Below, piece by piece: positions 40,701-48,882 of a stretch of DNA of 64,000 nucleotides (the stretch's first letter is position 1; every line of letters starts with the position of its first letter). Below the pieces are notes generated by a model. The model was given only the letters and a program-made list of their open reading frames with translations. It was not told the DNA's origin and made no database searches. Where the stretch lies: NCBI RefSeq assembly GCF_005404945.1, contig NZ_BJDG01000008.1, positions 1 through 64,000 on the forward strand, written 5' to 3'. The translations under genes were made by a program, and so were the position numbers. This DNA is from Lactiplantibacillus pingfangensis (GTDB taxonomy: Bacteria; Bacillota; Bacilli; Lactobacillales; Lactobacillaceae).

Positions 40701-41129
40701 ATGGCCTTTGCGACCGGCAGTGACTTATCTGGTGAGATTGATTTGACGATTTTTCCGACAACTTATCAACGGTTGCAGGAGACACTTAAAACGGACAGTA
40801 TTGTCTTGATCAGCGGCAAAGTTGAAGTCAAACGTGGGTTGCAAGTCATTGTCAATCAGTGGCAGTTGGCCACGAGTTTCCCGGCGCCATCGGGTCAGTT
40901 ATTCTTGCGTTTACAACCGGAAACAGCTACGCCAGCAACTCAAAGGGAAATCTTGACAATTTTGCGTCAATTTACTGGATCGAATCCAGTGTTGATTTAT
41001 TCCAGTGTAGCGCATAAGACTGTTGAACTAAATTCACAGTATTGGGTCCAAGATGATGCGAAAATGATTGGAGCGCTTACAAGCCTATTAGGTCGCGATA
41101 ATGTTGTCATGAAAAGCGTAATCCCTTGA
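37779..41129 (+). CDS. dnaE: DNA polymerase III subunit alpha, DnaE type
   Basis: Error-prone-type replicative polymerase of Firmicutes that extends primers for PolC. At 1116 residues it is the DnaE length. An N-terminal PHP domain is followed by the C-family palm with NMPDIDLDIPDNKRE (catalytic Asp pair), the TTGPGRGSAAGSLVAY motif, helix-hairpin-helix repeats (about 800-900) and an OB fold near 985. The PHP domain looks degenerate: the usual HxH-type metal ligands read LQVISTFSLL and LALTDVDVMYG. I chose the ATG at 37779 with GAAGGGAGA upstream. Confidence 0.95.
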   Translation: MQVVPLQVISTFSLLQSTSTVTALVQAAKKQGYPALALTDVDVMYGIVDFYNACRQAQITPILGITLELAGSQLAEQTFKLVVLAKDWAGYQNLMQLSTLKQTAAAETPITLSTILPYLGHLIVMTPAKESELIALLQQDQSSAAIAWLQSLKKSCDPDSLYLGISLDQSPALRTTLVSFASDQELPIVALDPVDYVQATDYFAVSVLRAIESGQQIDQPENLQGISGSHYLRAADELVAAYTQLNLTAALEATTAIAAACQVELVFKKPQLPHFPTPQQLPASQYLRQLCEAGLTERLKAVTTAVDPAPYHERLQRELQVIDQMGFDDYFLIVWDVMNYAHRADITTGPGRGSAAGSLVAYVLKITDVDPLQYGLLFERFLNAKRANMPDIDLDIPDNKREQVLAYVHDKYGHDRVAQIITFGTLAAKQALRDVGRVFGLSTFEMSDWSAAIPNQLHITLTQAYQDSRRLQNLIADSSKNRLLFETAKRIEGLPRHYSTHAAGVVLSEVPLIEIVPLQAGSETMMMTQYTKDTVEAVGLLKMDFLGLRNLSLLASALHYVQRQTGQALDITKIDLNDPETLKLFQAGDTSGVFQFESAGIRNVLRKLHPDNFELVAAVNALYRPGPMENIDHFIARKQGREPVTYAAPELQPILGPTYGILVYQEQVMQVAAVMGGFSLGEADLLRRAMSKKKKAVIDEMRQKFIDGAEKQQFTAAVATQVYQYIEQFANYGFNRSHAVAYSKMAFELAYLKVHYSGAFFASLMNSILGNATKLKQYLAEAKQHQVKVVPPDINVSGAYFDWNGQQLTFGLSSIKGLRRDFIASVITERQANGPFKNLQQLMQRLDPKWLKADLMNALIYAGALDHFGLNRAELLTSVPELMSSAELAGNSMSLFASLAPKIKKQPELPLAERLAKEADVLGAYVSGHPVESYNWLAQQQQTTSVSSLSAEQNVKLLVYITKIRVIRTKRGQQMAFATGSDLSGEIDLTIFPTTYQRLQETLKTDSIVLISGKVEVKRGLQVIVNQWQLATSFPAPSGQLFLRLQPETATPATQREILTILRQFTGSNPVLIYSSVAHKTVELNSQYWVQDDAKMIGALTSLLGRDNVVMKSVIP

Positions 41130-41169
41130 TATGACGGCGTTTTTAATTGCTGCTATTTTCAAAAAAAGC

Positions 41170-41198
41170 CAGACAATTTTCGTGAAAAGTGTTAAAAT
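41170..41198 (+). promoter_or_regulatory. Putative pfkA-pyk promoter
   Basis: CAGACA (41170-41175), a 17-bp spacer, TAAAAT (41193-41198). I see no convincing catabolite-responsive (cre) palindrome near it. Confidence 0.5.
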
Positions 41199-41242
41199 CA
41201 CTTATGGAGTTACGAACTCAATTTATTGCCTGAGGTGAAAAA

Positions 41243-42205
41243 ATGAAACGCATTGGTATTTTAACTAGTGGCGGCGACGCTCCTGGTATGAATGCGGCCG
41301 TTCGTGCAGTTGCTCGTAAAGCAATGGCCGAAGGGTTAGAAGCATACGGCATCAATTACGGCTTTGCCGGATTAGTTGCTGGTGACATTCATAAAATAGA
41401 ATCAGTAGATTTAGACGGTGTTGTTGGTGAAGGCGGAACGTTACTCTATTCCGCTCGTTATCCAGAATTTGCACATGTCGAAGGTCAATTGAAAGGGATC
41501 GAACAACTGAAGAAATTCGGTATCGATGCCTTGGTTGTTATTGGTGGCGACGGGTCTTATCATGGGGCCTTACGTTTAACTGAACATGGCTACAACACAA
41601 TTGGTCTTCCTGGGACCATTGATAATGATATTCCATTCACTGATTTCACGATTGGTTTCGATACGGCGGTTAATACCGACGTTGAGGCTCTTGATCGGAT
41701 TCAGGATACTGCTCACAGTCATGATCGGACTTTCGTTGTGGAAGTCATGGGTCGTGGCGCTGGGGACGTGGCATTATGGGCTGGCGTTTCTGCTGGTGCT
41801 GATGAAATCATCGTTCCTGAACGCGAATGGGACATGGAAAGTGTTGCTAACAAAATCAAACACAACCGGGCTAATGGTCATCGCAGCAATATTGTTGTTT
41901 TGGCTGAAGGCGTTATGGGTGCGGATGAATTTGTTGAAAAGCTTTCACAATACGGTGACTTTGATGTCCGTGCAAACACAATTGGCCATATGCAACGTGG
42001 TGGCCGACCATCTGCTAAAGACCGGGTCATGGCCAGCAAGATGGGTGCCTATGCAGTGGAACTTTTACTTAGCGGTAAGGGTGGCCTAGCTGTTGGTATT
42101 CAACACAATGAACTAGTGAACCACAGTATGCTTGATCTGTTTGATTCTAAGCATGAAACTGAAGCGTCACTAGCTAAGTTGAATGACGAAATTTCATTTA
42201 GCTAA
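41243..42205 (+). CDS. pfkA: 6-phosphofructokinase
   Basis: ATP-dependent phosphofructokinase of glycolysis (fructose 6-phosphate to fructose 1,6-bisphosphate). The 320 residues match the bacterial tetrameric enzyme. The ATP loop is [17 protein letters not shown] (5-21). The catalytic [20 protein letters not shown] is near 124, and the substrate-binding [15 protein letters not shown] and [13 protein letters not shown] follow. Presence of this gene argues for a glycolytic rather than strictly phosphoketolase lifestyle. GAGGTGAAAAA precedes the ATG. Cotranscribed with pyk. Confidence 0.98.
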   Translation: MKRIGILTSGGDAPGMNAAVRAVARKAMAEGLEAYGINYGFAGLVAGDIHKIESVDLDGVVGEGGTLLYSARYPEFAHVEGQLKGIEQLKKFGIDALVVIGGDGSYHGALRLTEHGYNTIGLPGTIDNDIPFTDFTIGFDTAVNTDVEALDRIQDTAHSHDRTFVVEVMGRGAGDVALWAGVSAGADEIIVPEREWDMESVANKIKHNRANGHRSNIVVLAEGVMGADEFVEKLSQYGDFDVRANTIGHMQRGGRPSAKDRVMASKMGAYAVELLLSGKGGLAVGIQHNELVNHSMLDLFDSKHETEASLAKLNDEISFS

Positions 42206-42279
42206 CTTGTTTCTTACTAATTTGATAAAAATGACGTAAATGTCTTTTTATAAAAACTTTCAAGGGAGAGATTTTTCTT

Positions 42280-44040
42280 ATGAAGAAAACCAAGATTGTT
42301 TCAACACTTGGTCCTGCCAGCACCGATACTGACACTATTGTTAAATTGATCGAAGCCGGCGCAAATATTTTCCGCTTTAACTTCTCGCATGGTGACCATG
42401 CAGAACATTTGGATCGTTTAAACAAGGTTCACGAAGCAGAAAAGATTACAGGTAAGACTGTTGGTATCATGCTTGATACTAAGGGTGCTGAAATTCGGAC
42501 GACTGTTCAAAAAGACGGTAAGTCTGAATACAAGATCGGTGATAAGGTACGTATTACCATGGATGATTCACTCGAATCAACCAAGGATAAGATTGCCGTT
42601 ACCTATGATGGCCTATTTGACGATGTTCATGTAGGTGGTCATGTCCTCTTCGATGATGGTTTATTAGACATGAAGATCGACGAAAAAGACGAAGCTAACC
42701 GCGAATTGGTTACCACTGTTCAAAACGCCGGCGTTTTAGGCTCACGTAAAGGTACTAACGCTCCTGGCGTTTCTATCAACTTACCTGGGATTACTGAAAA
42801 AGACTCAGACGATATTCGTTTTGGTTTGGATCACGAAATCAACTACATTGCTGCTTCTTTCGTTCGTAAACCACAAGATGTCTTAGACATCCGTGAATTA
42901 CTTGAAGAAAAGCATATGGAACATGTTCAAATCTTCCCTAAGATCGAATCACAAGAAGGTATCGACAACGTCGATGAAATTCTTAAGGTTTGTGATGGTT
43001 TGATGGTTGCTCGTGGTGACATGGGTGTTGAAATTCCAGCTGAAAATGTGCCTTTGGTACAAAAGAGCTTAATCAAGAAATGTAATGCTTTGGGTATGCC
43101 AGTTATTACTGCAACTCAAATGCTTGATTCAATGCAAGAAAACCCACGTCCTACTCGTGCCGAAGCATCTGACGTTGCCAACGCTGTCTTTGACGGTACT
43201 GACGCAACGATGCTTTCTGGTGAAAGTGCTAATGGGCTTTACCCAGTTGAATCAGTTGCCATGATGGCTAAGATCGACCAAAAGGCCGAAAACACTTTAG
43301 CTGAAAATGGTAACTTACAATTAAACCGTTTCGACAAAACTAGTGTTACTGAAACAATCGGTATTGCGATTGCTCGTGCCGCTAAGAACCTTGGTATCAA
43401 GACGATTGTTGCTGCGACTGAATCTGGCTACACTGCTAAGATGATTTCGAAGTACCGTCCAGATGCTGATATCTTAGCAATCACTTTTGACGAACGGACA
43501 CAACGTGGCTTAATGGTTAACTGGGGTGTTCAACCAATCGTGGCTGAAAAACCAGAAACTACTGATGACATGTTTGATTTAGCTGCTTCAAAAGCTGTTG
43601 AACTTGGTTTTGCCAAGGAAGGCGACTTAATCTTGATTACTGCCGGTGTGCCAGTTGGCGAACGCGGTACAACTAACATCATGAAGATCCAATTAATTGG
43701 TTCTCGTTTAGCTGATGGTCAAGGTGTCGGTGACGAAACCGTTATCGGTAAAGCAGTTATCGCAACTTCTGCACAAGAAGCAATCGACAAGGCCGTTGAA
43801 GGTGGCGTCTTAGTTACTAAGACAACCGACAAAGACTACTTGCCAGCAATCGAAAAGTCTAGCGCTTTGGTTGTTGAAAATGGCGGTTTAACTTCACATG
43901 CTGCTGTTGTTGGTATCTCAATGGGTATTCCTGTTATCGTTGGTGTTAAGGATGCTACAACGGTTATCGCTGATGGTCAATTGATCACGGTTGATTCACG
44001 TCGTGGGATTGTTTACCGCGGTGCTTCAAACGCCTTATAA
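42280..44040 (+). CDS. pyk: Pyruvate kinase with C-terminal PEP-utiliser domain
   Basis: Final ATP-yielding step of glycolysis (PEP plus ADP to pyruvate plus ATP). Its 586 residues are about 110 longer than the minimal enzyme. The core has KKTKIVSTLGPAS at the N-terminus, the FPKIESQEGIDNVDEIL and VARGDMGVEIP active-site segments and a C-domain to about 475. The extra domain (about 480-586) contains a PEP-utiliser phosphohistidine-type motif, NGGLTSHAAVVG. This extension is known in Bacillus and Lactobacillus enzymes. Codon use looks highly optimised. It forms an operon with pfkA and is closed by a strong terminator. Confidence 0.98.
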   Translation: MKKTKIVSTLGPASTDTDTIVKLIEAGANIFRFNFSHGDHAEHLDRLNKVHEAEKITGKTVGIMLDTKGAEIRTTVQKDGKSEYKIGDKVRITMDDSLESTKDKIAVTYDGLFDDVHVGGHVLFDDGLLDMKIDEKDEANRELVTTVQNAGVLGSRKGTNAPGVSINLPGITEKDSDDIRFGLDHEINYIAASFVRKPQDVLDIRELLEEKHMEHVQIFPKIESQEGIDNVDEILKVCDGLMVARGDMGVEIPAENVPLVQKSLIKKCNALGMPVITATQMLDSMQENPRPTRAEASDVANAVFDGTDATMLSGESANGLYPVESVAMMAKIDQKAENTLAENGNLQLNRFDKTSVTETIGIAIARAAKNLGIKTIVAATESGYTAKMISKYRPDADILAITFDERTQRGLMVNWGVQPIVAEKPETTDDMFDLAASKAVELGFAKEGDLILITAGVPVGERGTTNIMKIQLIGSRLADGQGVGDETVIGKAVIATSAQEAIDKAVEGGVLVTKTTDKDYLPAIEKSSALVVENGGLTSHAAVVGISMGIPVIVGVKDATTVIADGQLITVDSRRGIVYRGASNAL

Positions 44041-44062
44041 AATTCACTTAAACCTGAATTTG

Positions 44063-44092
44063 AAAAGTCGTCGCTTAGCGGCGGCTTTTTTA
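44063..44092 (+). terminator. Intrinsic terminator after pyk
   Basis: AGTCGTCGC and GCGGCGGCT pair with two wobbles around TTA, followed by a T-run. It separates pyk from the structured element downstream. Confidence 0.88.
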
Positions 44093-44185
44093 ATACATAG
44101 CTAAAGCTTGAAAGATGGCAATCACTAATAAGTGCCATCGTGTCAATAACTAGTTTATACGAATTAATTAGCAGTTGTTGCTTCC
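44093..44185. other. Spacer between pyk terminator and structured element A
   Basis: It contains a small hairpin, GATGGCA/TGCCATC at 44114-44139, and AT-rich DNA. The first recognisable similarity to the second locus starts near 44165 (ATTAG followed by a GCTTCC segment). No convincing promoter for the element is visible. Confidence 0.4.
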
Positions 44186-44356
44186 GGCTAGGACTGATAA
44201 CATGCGGTCGTGGGACCGGTCCAAGCCAAGGACGTCTTGGACCTCGCCCGAAACATTTGCAAAAATCGCAAGTGTCCCGGACAGTCCGTGGTGTAACGTC
44301 GGCCAAAACCAGCCGATGCAACGCCACCATCACGACCGATGTTATCAGTCCCAGCC
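44186..44356. repeat. Structured element A, module 1 (branched palindrome)
   Basis: Terminal arms 44186-44212 and 44331-44356 pair over 26 bp with one mismatch and one bulge. Inside are three more stems: GGTCCAAG/CTTGGACC, CATTTGC/GCAAGTG, and a 16-bp imperfect stem GTGGTGTAACGTCGGC/GCCGATGCAACGCCAC. The sequence is GC-rich compared with its flanks. A second copy lies at 60305-60478. Stems differ between copies but stay paired. Short frames cross it but none has a start with a ribosome binding site. Confidence 0.85.
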
Positions 44357-44656
44357 TGCAGCTCACTAGTTTTAGTGAAGACAGTCGAAATCACAGACCG
44401 TAGTTTGCAGGGCGATAGCACGATGATTCTGACTGGCGGAACACTTCATCACGAATTTGATTTAGGAGCGACGGTTGTTAATATGATCCTGTTCACAACT
44501 CTTTTTGTCACTTTTAACTTTTAGGAGTTAAGCATTCTTTTTCAGTCTGGTAATGACAACTGTATTAGTCCGTCCAGATCCGCGGCTGTCTCAACAATTG
44601 ATAGGTGATCCAGTTGTCACGAAGGGGTGACTAATAATCTAAAGAGTGCTCATCTG
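44357..44656. repeat. Structured element A, linker
   Basis: About 300 bp between the two modules. Similarity to the linker at 60479-60781 is weak but traceable (for example the shared ATAGCAC followed by co-linear short blocks), and the length is nearly the same. Two interleaved pairings, TGACAACTG/CAGTTGTCA (44554-44562 with 44611-44619) and ATTAGTC/GACTAAT (44564-44570 with 44629-44635), would make a pseudoknot here. Confidence 0.6.
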
Positions 44657-44810
44657 TAGCCGTGAGGGACTTCGTTTGGGGCTCAGCCGTGGCATTTGAC
44701 TTAGCGCGGTGATTTGTCCGCGGTTAGTCAAAAACCAGCTTTTGAGACCGCCTTTTGGCTCAAAAATGGTTCATGGCGTTCCAGCCCCAAACGAAGCCCC
44801 CGGTAGGCGG
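44657..44810. repeat. Structured element A, module 2 (three-way junction palindrome)
   Basis: The outer stem CTTCGTTTGGGGCT/AGCCCCAAACGAAG (44670-44683 with 44783-44796) is a perfect 14 bp, then GCCGTG/CATGGC (44686-44691 with 44772-44777). These enclose two hairpins: TTTGACTTAGCGCGG with CCGCGGTTAGTCAAA (44695-44732), and AACCAGCTTTTGAG with CTCAAAAATGGTT. It ends with GGTAGGCGG. The copy at 60782-60935 is over 90% identical by eye. A third, diverged copy begins at the right window edge. Confidence 0.87.
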
Positions 44811-44898
44811 GAATTGGAATCCGTTCACATACAATTTATGACCATTCCTCGCTATCTGGGGCGTTTTCGGTTACAATTAAACACACGTGAGGTGTCGT

Positions 44899-45357
44899 AT
44901 GGAAAGCTGGCTATTTTTATTAGCGATATTATTAATTGCCTGGTTAGGTAAAAACCAATCACTACAAATTGCGACCTTAGTCGTGTTAGTCATTAAACTC
45001 ATTCCCAACACAACGAAGTTATTAACGACGATTGGTCAAAAAGGAATTAATTGGGGCGTCACGGTCATCACCGTGGCGATCCTCATTCCGATTGCAACTG
45101 GTCAAATCGGTTTTCGTGACTTATGGCATGCGTTTAAATCACCAGTTGGCTGGATTGCGGTGGCCTGTGGGGTGTTAGTTTCGGTTTTGTCATTTCACGG
45201 CGTTGGGCTGCTAAGTGCTTCCCCAGAAATTACGGTGGCATTGGTTTTTGGCACGATTATGGGTGTCGTCTTACTACGCGGTATCGCAGCTGGACCAGTG
45301 ATTGCGGCCGGTATTACTTATTGCATTATTCAAGTTTTACATTTAAGTTTGCAATAA
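44899..45357 (+). CDS. DUF441 family membrane protein
   Basis: A 152-residue integral membrane protein with four hydrophobic helices (about 3-20, 24-40, 52-70 and 80-150, with further hydrophobic stretches). Gly-rich TM segments such as [15 protein letters not shown] match the DUF441 (YtwI-like) family of unknown function. I chose the ATG at 44899 with GTGAGGTG upstream; the longer frame has a worse start. It precedes cvfB by 16 bp and is probably cotranscribed with it. Confidence 0.85.
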   Translation: MESWLFLLAILLIAWLGKNQSLQIATLVVLVIKLIPNTTKLLTTIGQKGINWGVTVITVAILIPIATGQIGFRDLWHAFKSPVGWIAVACGVLVSVLSFHGVGLLSASPEITVALVFGTIMGVVLLRGIAAGPVIAAGITYCIIQVLHLSLQ

Positions 45358-45373
45358 TTTAAAGGAGTTCATT

Positions 45374-46264
45374 ATGGAAGATAGTATTATGGGAACGGTC
45401 GTTACTGCAAAAGTAACAGATGAAAATGACGAGGCCTATTTTGTTCAAGTCAATGGGCAAACATTATGGGTCGACAAACAAGAACCAGAACAACCGTTGC
45501 ATATTGGCGGCATGTATGAAGGGTTTGTTTACGAAAATGAGAACCACCAAGCACAATTGACACGACATGTGCCAGAGATCTCATTTGAAAATTTTGTTTG
45601 GGGCACAGTTGTCCGGACGCGTCATGATTTAGGCGTGTTCGTTGATGTTGGGCTACCAAATAAGGATTTGGTGGTATCTTTGGATGAGCTACCAACGCTC
45701 AGTCGATTATGGCCTAAAAAGGATGACCGATTATTAGTAAAACTGGCGCGTGATAATAAGGAACGTCTTTGGGGTACCTTGGCTGATCAAACCGTCTTCA
45801 CGGACATGGCAACCCCTTATGATCGTGACCAAGTAAAAAATGCTGACACTGAAGTGACCGTTTTCCGACTAAAAATGGCGGGAACATCGGTAATCACAGA
45901 TGATGGACATCTCGGATTTGTGCATCCTTCAGAACGAGATCAAGAACCCCGCTTAGGACAGCACATGAAGGCCCGCGTCATTGGGCACCTGCGTGACGGT
46001 GAATTGAACTTGTCTTTGAAGCCGCGGGGTTACGAAGAAATTGGTGACGATGCGCAAATGTTATTGGCGGCCTTGCAACATCAAGCAGATCATACACTGC
46101 CATTTTGGGACAAGAGTGATCCAGAAGATATTCGGACTTACTTTAATATTAGCAAGGGACAATTCAAGCGCGCGGTAGGTAATTTATTAAAACAACGGTT
46201 GATCACGCAGCAACCAGGTGAAATCAAATTAACTGAGGTTAATGATGACGAAACCGACGATTAA
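45374..46264 (+). CDS. cvfB: S1 RNA-binding regulator, CvfB family
   Basis: A 296-residue cytoplasmic RNA-binding protein with three S1-type OB domains (about 5-65, 70-145 with VWGTVVRTRHDLGVFVDVGL, and 155-225) and a C-terminal winged helix (about 230-290: FNISKGQFKRAVGNLLKQR). In staphylococci CvfB affects virulence gene expression; here a general RNA-related role is inferred. AAAGGAG precedes the ATG. Its 3' end overlaps xerD by 23 nt. Confidence 0.88.
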   Translation: MEDSIMGTVVTAKVTDENDEAYFVQVNGQTLWVDKQEPEQPLHIGGMYEGFVYENENHQAQLTRHVPEISFENFVWGTVVRTRHDLGVFVDVGLPNKDLVVSLDELPTLSRLWPKKDDRLLVKLARDNKERLWGTLADQTVFTDMATPYDRDQVKNADTEVTVFRLKMAGTSVITDDGHLGFVHPSERDQEPRLGQHMKARVIGHLRDGELNLSLKPRGYEEIGDDAQMLLAALQHQADHTLPFWDKSDPEDIRTYFNISKGQFKRAVGNLLKQRLITQQPGEIKLTEVNDDETDD

Positions 46265-47162
46265 TCAAACGATGCAGGACCAGCTTGCTGATTACCTGCA
46301 TTTTTTGCGTGTTGAACGCGGGTTGGTGACGAATAGTCTCAAAAGTTATCAGCAGGATTTAACTGAGTTCGCGGGCTATCTGACCACCCAAAAAATGACG
46401 TCGTTTAAGCAAGTTGATCGTTATGTTGTTTTGAATTATTTACAAGTGCTTGATGAACAAGGCAAGGCGCGCAATACGATTATCCACGCAGTGTCCAGTC
46501 TACGAAAGTTTTTTCAATATTTGGCTCAAATGGGTGACGTGGATAGTGATCCAATGTTAAAAATTGATACCCCAAAACGGGCGCAACATTTGCCGCAAGT
46601 CTTATCTGCGCATGAGGTGGAACGCCTGCTAGCGGTGCCTAAGATTGACACGACGCTCGGGCTACGAGATCGCGCGTTACTTGAAGTCATGTACGCGACG
46701 GGACTACGGGTCAGCGAAACCATTAACGTGAAACTTGATGATTTACACTTAGACCTGGGCTTGATTCAAACGATCGGTAAAGGTGACAAAGAACGCATTA
46801 TTCCGATTGGGGACGTGGCGATTGATTTTGTTGAGCGCTATTTAAAAAACGCTCGGCCAAAGTTGGTCTCTGCGAAGCGACGCAACAACTACCTCTTTTT
46901 GAACAATCATGGCGGGCAACTGACGCGACAGGGCGTTTGGAAGAATTTAAAGGCCCAAGTGAAAGCTGCCGGGATTGAAAAAGACGTCACGCCACATACG
47001 TTGCGCCATTCGTTTGCGACGCACATTTTGGAAAATGGCGCCGATCTGCGCGTGGTTCAGGAATTATTGGGCCATGCCGATATTTCAACGACTCAGATTT
47101 ATACGCATATTACCAAGAAACGACTGGCGGAGGTCTATAATAAATACCATCCGCGGGCGTAG
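46242..47162 (+). CDS. xerD: Site-specific tyrosine recombinase XerD
   Basis: Chromosome-dimer resolution recombinase acting at dif with XerC. The 306 residues have an N-terminal SAM-like core-binding domain (about 10-95) and a catalytic domain. Catalytic residues are the Arg of YATGLRVSE, the Lys of TIGKGDKERIIP, HTLRHSFATH, LLGHADISTTQIYTH, with Tyr in QIYTH. Two adjacent ATGs exist; I used the first. It lies in the xerD-ribT-scpA-scpB order common in Firmicutes, so it is the host recombinase and not a phage integrase. Confidence 0.95.
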   Translation: MMTKPTINQTMQDQLADYLHFLRVERGLVTNSLKSYQQDLTEFAGYLTTQKMTSFKQVDRYVVLNYLQVLDEQGKARNTIIHAVSSLRKFFQYLAQMGDVDSDPMLKIDTPKRAQHLPQVLSAHEVERLLAVPKIDTTLGLRDRALLEVMYATGLRVSETINVKLDDLHLDLGLIQTIGKGDKERIIPIGDVAIDFVERYLKNARPKLVSAKRRNNYLFLNNHGGQLTRQGVWKNLKAQVKAAGIEKDVTPHTLRHSFATHILENGADLRVVQELLGHADISTTQIYTHITKKRLAEVYNKYHPRA

Positions 47163-47176
47163 TTAGGAGAGGCCAA

Positions 47177-47557
47177 ATGCTTGTCAAATATCGTAAAGAC
47201 TATGAAAAAGTTGCCATGGGCCTACTTTCGTTTATTCCTGATTTCAAGGAGATTACCCATTTACAAACCGAAATGCAGTGGTATCAGGCCACGAATAATC
47301 ATCAACTTTTGTTGTGGCGTGAAGCCGATGGTGATTTTTGCGGTATCGTGGGCATTGAAATCGGGCCTGATTTTATTTTAGTTCACCACGCGTCGCTGTC
47401 ACCAGAAGAACGTAATTCACAAAATTTACAACAAATGTTAGACGAATTGGCGGACTTGTATCCGCAGCAACGGGTCATGGGGACGTTAGAAATGGCACCA
47501 GTTATTGGCGCATGGGAGCGAAGTCGTGATGAACAACGAACAACCGATCACCATTAA
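47177..47557 (+). CDS. ribT: GNAT-like protein RibT
   Basis: A 126-residue GNAT-fold protein of the RibT type, named for its place near riboflavin genes in Bacillus; no reaction is firmly known. The core segments are LLLWREADGDFCGIVGIEIG and VHHASLSPEERNSQN. TAGGAGAG precedes the ATG. It overlaps scpA. In this window it is three genes upstream of the FMN riboswitch. Confidence 0.85.
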   Translation: MLVKYRKDYEKVAMGLLSFIPDFKEITHLQTEMQWYQATNNHQLLLWREADGDFCGIVGIEIGPDFILVHHASLSPEERNSQNLQQMLDELADLYPQQRVMGTLEMAPVIGAWERSRDEQRTTDHH

Positions 47558-48287
47558 AATTTCAGAATTTGAAGGCCCCTTGGACCTCTTATTACATTTG
47601 ATTCGCCAAAATAAAATGGACATTTATGATATCCCAATTGCCGCCATTACCAAACAATATTTGGATTATTTACAGTCAATGCAAGCATTACAACTAGACA
47701 TTGCTGGCGATTATTTGGTGATGGCGGCGACGTTGATGACGATCAAAAGTCGTGATCTATTGCCACAGGCGCCGGTGGCGGAAGATGAGGCCGACGACGA
47801 GCTGGATCCACGGGAGTCACTGGTGGCTGAACTGCTAGCTTACAAAGTTTATCAAGAAGCTGCCGGCGAATTGCGGGTGAAAGAACAGGCCCGGCAACAA
47901 CATTTTACCCGTGAAGCGATGCTCATGCCGGCAGAGTTACCGACACCACAATTGACGGCCGGCATTACGGTCGGCGACTTGCAGGCGGCCTTTCGGCAAT
48001 TAGTGGCCAAGCGTCGCCGGGCACAACCATTAACGAAAACGGTCACTGCCGATCCAGTCACGATTGAGACCCGGATGGCACAAGTTCGCCAACGACTCGT
48101 CGCTGAACCACAAGGGGTTGACTTTGCGACCTTATTTACACCGAGTGCCAGCGATGATATGCTGGTCACAACTTTTATGGCTGTGTTAGAATTAACCAAG
48201 CAGGATCAGTTGACGCTCCAACAGACCGCACGACTGGGTCCAATTCACTTATATTTACGACAGGATGAAACGCATGACGAACATTGA
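47529..48287 (+). CDS. scpA: Segregation and condensation protein A
   Basis: Kleisin subunit of the SMC-ScpA-ScpB condensin complex, which organises and segregates the chromosome. The 252 residues show the [28 protein letters not shown]-terminal core in two parts (from residue 10), a central [12 protein letters not shown] helix, and a C-terminal winged helix ([15 protein letters not shown]). The ATG at 47529 with GGGAG upstream is preferred over an in-frame TTG 24 bases earlier. It overlaps ribT and scpB. Confidence 0.95.
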   Translation: MNNEQPITIKISEFEGPLDLLLHLIRQNKMDIYDIPIAAITKQYLDYLQSMQALQLDIAGDYLVMAATLMTIKSRDLLPQAPVAEDEADDELDPRESLVAELLAYKVYQEAAGELRVKEQARQQHFTREAMLMPAELPTPQLTAGITVGDLQAAFRQLVAKRRRAQPLTKTVTADPVTIETRMAQVRQRLVAEPQGVDFATLFTPSASDDMLVTTFMAVLELTKQDQLTLQQTARLGPIHLYLRQDETHDEH

Positions 48288-48882
48288 ACAAATTGAAGGA
48301 CTACTTTTTGTGGCTGGCGACGAAGGTGTGACGGTGGCGGAAATTGAACATGCCACGGGTTTTGCCAAGCCGGCCATCAATACGATGTTGACGACGCTGG
48401 CAGCGCATTATGCCGACGATCCGGATTGTGCCTTGGTGATTTTATCAACGGCGAATACGTTCAGACTAGCAACGAAAGCTGCGCTAGCGCCGGTCTTAAA
48501 ACGTTATTTTGAAGCGCCATTGTCGACGAGTTTGTCCCAGGCCTCGTTAGAAGTCTTGGCAATCATTGCCTACCGACAACCCTTGACTCGAATTGAAATT
48601 GATGAGATTCGCGGGGTCCAAAGTGGGTCAACAATTCAAAAGTTGGTGCTCCGTCAATTGGTGACGGAAACGGGGCGACTCAGCGAACCTGGTCGTCCGA
48701 TTTTGTATGGTACCACTGAGTTGTTTTTAGACTATTTCGGCTTAAAGTCACTCGATGAGCTACCGGCAATCGACCTCGAGGCGTTGACGGATAGTGAACA
48801 TCCAGCACCCGAAACAGATCTGTTTTTGACAGCATTTCAAGCAAAACTCAACGGAGAACATCCAGATAGTGAGGAAAATTAA
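48274..48882 (+). CDS. scpB: Segregation and condensation protein B
   Basis: Paired winged-helix partner of ScpA in the SMC complex. The 202 residues begin [19 protein letters not shown], and include the conserved [20 protein letters not shown] and [12 protein letters not shown] segments (about 95-125). I chose the ATG at 48274 because AGGATG sits at good spacing; an ATG nine bases earlier lacks one. It overlaps scpA by 14 nt and rluB by 1 nt (TAATG), so the block is translationally coupled. Confidence 0.95.
   Translation: MTNIEQIEGLLFVAGDEGVTVAEIEHATGFAKPAINTMLTTLAAHYADDPDCALVILSTANTFRLATKAALAPVLKRYFEAPLSTSLSQASLEVLAIIAYRQPLTRIEIDEIRGVQSGSTIQKLVLRQLVTETGRLSEPGRPILYGTTELFLDYFGLKSLDELPAIDLEALTDSEHPAPETDLFLTAFQAKLNGEHPDSEEN

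Noticed and set aside
41130-41242. Catabolite-responsive element before pfkA-pyk
   Set aside because: I found no sequence matching the cre palindrome closely enough to report.
44140-44421. Overlapping open frames of 60-117 codons on both strands in structured element A
   Set aside because: They cross palindromic DNA, lack ribosome binding sites, have Arg/Ser/Pro-rich compositions of random frames, and are not preserved in frame in copy B.
46242-47162. XerD-like recombinase as a sign of a mobile element
   Set aside because: It sits in the conserved xerD-ribT-scpAB order with no attachment-like repeats or phage genes, so it is the housekeeping recombinase.
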